Shown here piece after piece: positions 58,971 to 64,000 of a stretch of DNA of 64,000 nucleotides. Every line of letters starts with the position of its first letter. Positions within the stretch are counted from its first letter, which is position 1. A program made the position numbers and the translations under genes. Source of the DNA: Bimuria novae-zelandiae CBS 107.79 (Eukaryota; Ascomycota; Dothideomycetes; Pleosporales; Didymosphaeriaceae); NCBI GenBank assembly GCA_010015655.1, contig ML976680.1, positions 386,686-450,685 of the forward strand. Direction: 5' to 3'. Below the pieces are notes generated by a model. It was given only the letters and a program-made list of their open reading frames with translations, had not been told where the DNA came from and did no database searches.

Positions 58971-61659
58971 TAGGCCGTAATATAGGGGTAACTATGGGTT
59001 ATAGGCGTTAGGGGGATCCTGCGCGGGTAAATCTTAACTTAAGGCATATTAGACTTACTAGCGTTAGAGCCTAGCGCTGCCTAATATAGTATAGCGCCAA
59101 TTGTCTAATATCTCCACTACCTTAACCTACCTCCTACCCTCTACTAACGCCCTCCTCTATTAATATAGCGTCGCCTAATCGCTTAGAGGGCATAAACCGC
59201 AACCTCTCTTAAGTTTTTAGCTAGCGGCTTAAAAGCAAGGCGTCACAAACCCTCCCTAAAAATAGCGGCACTAATATAGCTACTAACGCGCTATCAGAGC
59301 TAGACGCTAACAAGAGCTCTGTAGGCAACGCGCAATTAGCTACTAATAGCAATATTAAAGATAACGATAACAATTACAATAGCATTAATTAGTAACACTT
59401 ACTAGGTTATTATAAGCTATCTCTCGCCCTAAAGCGTAGTCGAAAGAGCTAGGTTTAGTAATATAGGTATCGCCTTTAGCACTATAAACAACACCACCTG
59501 TATTAGCTTTACCGTTATTACTACCTCTATAAGTAACTAGATAGGTTCTACTAAGCTAATTAATTAACAACGTTAATCGCGCGCTATCTCGTAGAGCGTA
59601 AAGCTAGGCATCACGTTAATAAGGGTAGTTAAAAGTCTACCTCTTATATAATAATAATAACATTATCCTCTTAGTTGTCCCTACTCGCCTATATCTACTA
59701 TAATGGCCTTATAGTATCTTAAAGTATTATTAACCTTATCGCGTTAAGCTTCTTGCGCATAAGTTTCCTATAATTAGTACTTAATTAGGTAGTAATAAAT
59801 AACTAGGCGCTCTCGGTAATTAAGGGCGTAGCTTTTCGCCACATGTTATGGTAGGCCAACCCATTAGCTAAGGTGAAGATGTGGAGATCTTACAACACCT
59901 TGTAAGCCCATATAATTGCGGAGTATAAGTCTTATATACCCGCCGTTATTAATTATCTATAAAACGCGCGATCGGCCATCTATATCTCCTTTAATAATTA
60001 GACGTTAACGGGTAGCAAACAGGCGCTAATAGGTATCTACGTCTACTATCTCGATAGCGACAGCAACCCTCGCAATTACGTATTAGGCCTACTATCGCTA
60101 ATAGGCCAATATACAGGCGCTAATATTGCCACTATTATTAACGCCACGCTTAAAAGCTTTAAGATATCTGCCTGCAGCTTAGGTTACTTTATCCTTAATA
60201 ATACTACTAATAATAACGCTGTAATTAACGCCCTAGCTATTAAATATAACTTTAACGCCCGCTATCGGCGTCTACGTTACGCCTGCTATATAATTAATCT
60301 TATAGCCTAATAAATTATCTTTAGCAAAGATCGCGACGCCTTTAATAACGTAAATAAGTATTTTAATAACAAGATAGCGTTTCTTAAGGAGTAGCGGCAG
60401 GCTAGCCTATTAGGCGTACTTATTAATGTCGTTACCTCTATCTACACCCCTTAAGCTCGCCAGCTTCTTAAATAGTATTAGGTAACCTATAACGCCTAAT
60501 TAGGTAGTAATAATAAGCTAAAGACGTTAGAGATCGTTAAGCTAGTAAAGATAAGATAGAACTTTTATTATAACTATTTTACGCGCACGCTCGAGCTCCA
60601 CGCACCCCTTAATAATTATATTAATTATAAGCTTATTAAGTATTATTACTACGGCACCCGATAACGCAATAATATGCCTAATATTAAGCGACGTTAGTTT
60701 ATTAAAGAAGATAGCCTTACTACTAAGGACTAGGCAATAATTATAGAGTACTAAAGGATCCTATAACTATTTAAAGAAGCCACTATTTATATAGAGGGCA
60801 AGGGCGTGGCTAGCATGTTAAGTATAATATAGGAGGTCCTCCCTACGCTCTTATAGCTTACTACTACCCTTAACAAGATACTCTTTTAATATAATAACGT
60901 TAACTTTAACGACGTTAATGCCCTAGAGGACTATATAAAAGCCACCTATAATATAGCTTACATGAAGATCCTTAAGTACCTGCGTAAGCTAAAGGACGCC
61001 CTAGCATATTACGCGGCTTGCCGTCTCCACCTACACACAAAAGGCCTTATAGATAAGATATAGGCTATACCGCTTGATTACGACGAGGATCTCTATAAGG
61101 GGTGTCACACCTATAAAGGCTGGCTAGATAATTACCACGTCGGCTTTTAACGCTTATAGTTAGAGTTTAAAGATACCGTATCTCCTATTAGTACGCTAGA
61201 GCCTCTACTAAAGAAGGCACGTACTGGGCCATCTAGTAGCTAATTAGACTTTGTAAGAGCCACCCTATAAGGTGACAACGCCCGCCTAGTCCTCCGCCGT
61301 GATAAGTTTAAGTAGTAGATAATTAAACTACTTATACTAGAGGACTCCCTATTTGCGCGCAACCCGCTGCTCTATTAAATAGGTAAGACTAATAAGTATC
61401 CTGTCTTATCGCGCTTTACTCTTAATATCCTTAGTATCCCCGCCGCCGCCACTAATTATAAGAGGACCTTTTCGGAGTTAGGTAATTTATTAGAGACGAG
61501 ACGGTTATGCATAAAGGTAGATCTTCTATCTACGCTATAATCACTACGCAGCTAGAAGCGCCTTGGCTTAAAGCCTATAATAATAGTAAATAATTAACGT
61601 ACTAACGCTATCACCCCTAATAAGCTAGAGACTATCTACGAGATCTACGGCCGTTAATT

Positions 61660-61805
61660 ACCCTTAATTAGCTTAGCAAAGTTATTAATTAAGTTAATTA
61701 AGTTAATAAATTGAGCCTGATTTACGCTATTAAGTCAATTAAGTTAAGCAAAAGCCACCATATCGGTTAATTAATCAAGCAATTCACCTCAACTTAATTA
61801 ACTTG
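61660..61805. repeat. Right subterminal repeat array of hAT F
   Basis: Copies of TTAAGTTAATTAAGTTAAT and AACTTAATTAACTTGC close to the right TIR, mirroring the left array. Confidence 0.7.
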
Positions 61806-63549
61806 CTTATTACCAGCTCTGGTTCTACTTCGTGGGTAAAGGCAGTAATCAAATCTATGACTAACCTTTTTAAGAGAGCCCCCCCGTGTTAGGGGCTTAG
61901 TACGCCGTAGAGTATAGCTAAGTGGGCTATGCGCCAGGCGATAATTCTTTCAAATCCCTTGCCAAGGCAGAGTAGTATGGCGAGGGGTCTTATAGAGCCT
62001 AGGGCTGTGTAGTCCTTCTTACCAAGCTTCTTAATAAACACAATCTCCTCGTCCTTCTAGGCAGCGGGGTAATAATTAAGCTTAAGTAGGTCACGGTAGA
62101 TACCGCAAACGTACTATTTAATATAGTTCTAGCATGCTATAAGTAGCTAGATAGTTATGCTATCTATGCCTAGTAAGGTGCTAGCGACCCTAATCACGTA
62201 GCGCTCTATCTCTTTAATAGTTAGGTACGTATCCTAAGGGATTATAGGGTTCTCTTGTAGGGAGGGTAGTTCTGGCAGATTATCCTCTACTGTGAATCTA
62301 CAGAGTAGTGCTTATTAAAGCATCTTAGCCTTATCCTTATCTTTAGTCGCTTCTACGCCTTTAAAGACTATTAGTGCCTAAGTCCTAGTAGGTTCTAGCT
62401 TATGCTAGTTAATAATTTAGAAAATTTCTTAGTTGTTTACTATGTTATCTATAGTGTGTTACTAGTATTCCTTCTTTACTTTATAGACTATTGCTAGGAA
62501 AGTGCGCGTCTCCTTAAAAGGGCCCTGTTTAGTATAGCTATCTAGCGAGTTTAAGTGTGCCCGGTAAGCTTATTTACAGGCGTTTATCTACTAGGGCGCT
62601 AAATAGCCTGTCCCTCTTTTCTTCCTGCCTACTATCTTTAGGGCGTTTATAACAACTTCTTCTAGGGTAGTAACGTGCCTGTTAACGTGTTCGCGGGTTT
62701 ATAGCCTGTCTAAGCTAGGCGTGCCCTTTATCTTATTAGTAATAGTATTAATAAATAGCGGGAGCTTTATAGTAGGAATCCTATATTAGAACTGGTTAAG
62801 TGGCTCTTATCCCTTACTAGGTATTATAGTAACTAGCGTGTTATAGTCTAAGCCGTAGTTTATGTCCGCTCGCACCGCTATAGTAGCGAAGGGGATATTA
62901 TAAAAGGAGAGGTCTATAACGTGTCCCGCATAGTGGGTGGGGACCCCGGGCTTGTCGATGTAGTCCATGCCGCTATTTATGGCCCATTGGGCCAGTTTGG
63001 CGCCGCCCTGTGTAGTCGTAACACTAGGTTTAAATATGTTATGTTTAGCGTTAAGGTCGCCCCTAGCTAGGCATCTGTTAGGCGGGGTAAGGTAGGTAAT
63101 ATAGTTAAGAACGAGAGTGGTCTGTGGCGCCTAATAGGCATTAAGTATTAAAATTCTATTAATATTAATCTACTACATGTCCTAGTTATAGAGTAGAGTG
63201 CGTAGTATAACTTTTAATTAGTTTTCCTTGCGGGTAAAGATAAGGACCTAAGGGCGGTTGGCCTCCTAAGTCTCCTAACTATCCTAGCTATCTACTAGTA
63301 GGTAGAGGTTATAGCTAGGGTGGTTTAAAGTGCGTGTGCCTGGCCAGGTAGCCGGCTCTTGCATGCAAATAATGTTAATGCCCTCTATAAAAGCAATCTT
63401 AAGGGCTGCTGTGTATGCTAGGCCACTTCTACTAACGTTTGTCTAGTATACTTTAATGTTAAGGTCCCTATGTGGGGTAAATCTGCGGTAATTATTTCTT
63501 ATTAACTTAACCTGTCCGTGCGCGTGATGCGCGGATTCGCGTAATACGC

Positions 63550-64000
63550 GGGCAACACCAAAAACGCTTTATTAAAAACAAGGCTATAGCACCACCCACG
63601 ATTAATATTATTACGAGATTTTTCTTGCAGGGTAGTAATTTGATAGCTGCGATTCATTTGCACTATTTAAATCTATCTAGAAGCTTAACGTCGCGGCCGC
63701 TGCGTGTAGATTTGCTCGGGGCAGTAGATGCGCCCTCTAAGGCCTCCCCAATATCTATAGCATCCACACCACGTTTCTGACGCTTTCTGCTCTATAGAGA
63801 TGGCTGAGAGGCCTTTCTCTTACCCTTTTGGGATACTTGTAGAGCTTTTTCAGCGTCGCGGGCAGACTTCTGGGCAGCGCGCTGAGCAGCCTTTTTAGCC
63901 CTCTCCTTCTCCTTCGCCTTCTTAGCTGCCTCTCGCGCAGCACACTTTTCCTGCTACATTTTCTCCTTATATAGCTTAGCTACCTTCTTTAGCTCTACTA
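63550..64000 (-). pseudogene. pogo-type transposase C-terminal tail (element H), cut by the window end
   Basis: The minus strand from the window edge to a stop at 63663-63665 reads a Lys/Ala/Glu-rich coiled tail (REAAKKAKEKERAKKAAQRA, AQKSARDAEKAL), then KGKRKASQPS, RKRQKRGVDAIDIGEALEGA and GRDVKLLDRFK-stop. Only two stops interrupt it, so it is lightly mutated. It is the same subfamily as the tail at 14210-14393, with conserved 3' non-coding sequence down to about 63550. The DDE part lies beyond the window. Confidence 0.75.

Larger units (their letters stand above)
58825..61821 (+). mobile_element. hAT transposon F, 2997 bp, nested in the LINE
   Basis: Perfect 8-bp duplication GTTCTACT (58817-58824, 61822-61829). 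TIRs are CAGAGCTGG(C/T)AA(C/T)AAGCAAGT. The plus-strand transposase occupies about 59030-61600. It reads RSAIYISFNN-TLTGSKQAL (family: wTs), YVLGLLSLIGQYTGANIATI, a central CYIINL segment, YKGWLDNYHVGFQRL-type sequence, and the C-terminal dimerisation region IPAAATNYKRTFSELGNLLE then TRRLCIKVDLLSTLQSLRS. Many TAG/TAA replace CAG/TGG/CAA, but few other changes occur, so it is the best-preserved transposase here. Both subterminal regions (58848-58970, 61660-61805) are packed with TTAAGTTAATTAA-type repeats in both orientations. Confidence 0.92.
56400..63540 (-). mobile_element. Tad-like LINE, interrupted by a hAT element
   Basis: Minus-strand ORF2-type element. The endonuclease is near 63470-62800 (KVY-TNVSRSGLAYTAALKI, INIICMQEP, INYGLDYNTLVTIIP). 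RT is split by the hAT (62600-61830 and 58824-58000) with CGTPQGSPLL and FGYANNICLY, where the catalytic YADD is YANN (58506-58511). RNase H is at about 57620-57200 (ITIFLDSS at the first Asp; the Glu codon reads Lys). A well preserved C-terminal zinc-knuckle region is at 57200-56727. The 3'UTR (56726-about 56400) is GC-rich and unmutated, followed by a TACTACTACTACT-like stretch at the junction with gypsy-3. The 5' end abuts a pogo tail near 63540, and ORF1 is not seen. Confidence 0.85.

Noticed and set aside
63755..63943. 62-codon Arg-rich ORF
   Set aside because: Shifted-frame shadow of the pogo tail; the real frame gives the AAKKAKEKERAKKAA coiled tail.
1..64000. CRISPR arrays, rRNA/tRNA genes, biosynthetic clusters
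   Set aside because: No regular repeat-spacer arrays, no recognisable RNA genes and no polyketide or peptide synthase domains were seen.

Overview
The window looks like a transposon-dense, AT-rich compartment of a filamentous ascomycete (Pezizomycotina) genome. The reasons are: (1) nearly all the sequence is degenerate transposon DNA full of TAG/TAA stops on both strands, with C-to-T/G-to-A change concentrated at CpA/TpG, the signature of repeat-induced point mutation (RIP); (2) the element families are typical fungal ones (Fot/pogo-type DDE transposons, chromodomain Ty3/gypsy, Ty1/copia, Tad-like LINE, hAT, IS630-like DDE); (3) the few intact genes have short introns with GTNNGT donors and CTAAC-type branch points. 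A dothideomycete such as a plant-associated Pleosporales fungus would fit, but that is inference.

Layout. 1-14.4 kb: RIP-degraded gypsy remnants, with an unmutated 205-bp hairpin-rich insertion (4543-4747), a pogo-like element (9843-11604), a hAT C-terminus and a pogo tail. 14.4-20.96 kb: gene island I, GC-richer, holding an intronless-CDS nuclear-type hypothetical protein with a 5'UTR intron (15147-16937, minus) and a two-exon secreted cell-wall protein of the PhiA type (18703-19325, minus). 20.97-33.8 kb: a pogo-like element whose end forms the island border, a second gypsy remnant, and a structurally complete copia element (27455-33023) with 196-bp LTRs and a perfect GAGCT target duplication. 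33.83-35.79 kb: gene island II, with a 90-bp palindromic MITE and a three-exon CFEM-type small secreted protein (35006-35409, plus).

35.79-46.7 kb is a nested cluster. A pogo element (35789-43233) is split by a 5.35-kb TIR element (36931-42281). That element carries an IS630-like transposase and is itself interrupted by a 1.9-kb gag-only copia relative (38869-40792). Directly abutting are an 800-bp fold-back element, another pogo element (44216-45986) and a second fold-back MITE. 47.8-50.0 kb is a further pogo element. 50.75-56.4 kb is a third gypsy element with its 5' LTR. It is cut by a Tad-like LINE on the minus strand (about 56.4-63.5 kb), into which a 3-kb hAT (58825-61821, perfect 8-bp duplication) has inserted. 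The window ends inside another pogo C-terminal tail.

The genes do not form a pathway. The two islands are separate pockets of host sequence between RIP-inactivated repeats, with borders that coincide with transposon ends. The small secreted CFEM protein in such a pocket has the genomic setting often described for fungal effector candidates. I found no rRNA, tRNA, CRISPR or biosynthetic cluster. Element boundaries with TSD/TIR support are exact; limits of degenerate coding remnants are approximate.
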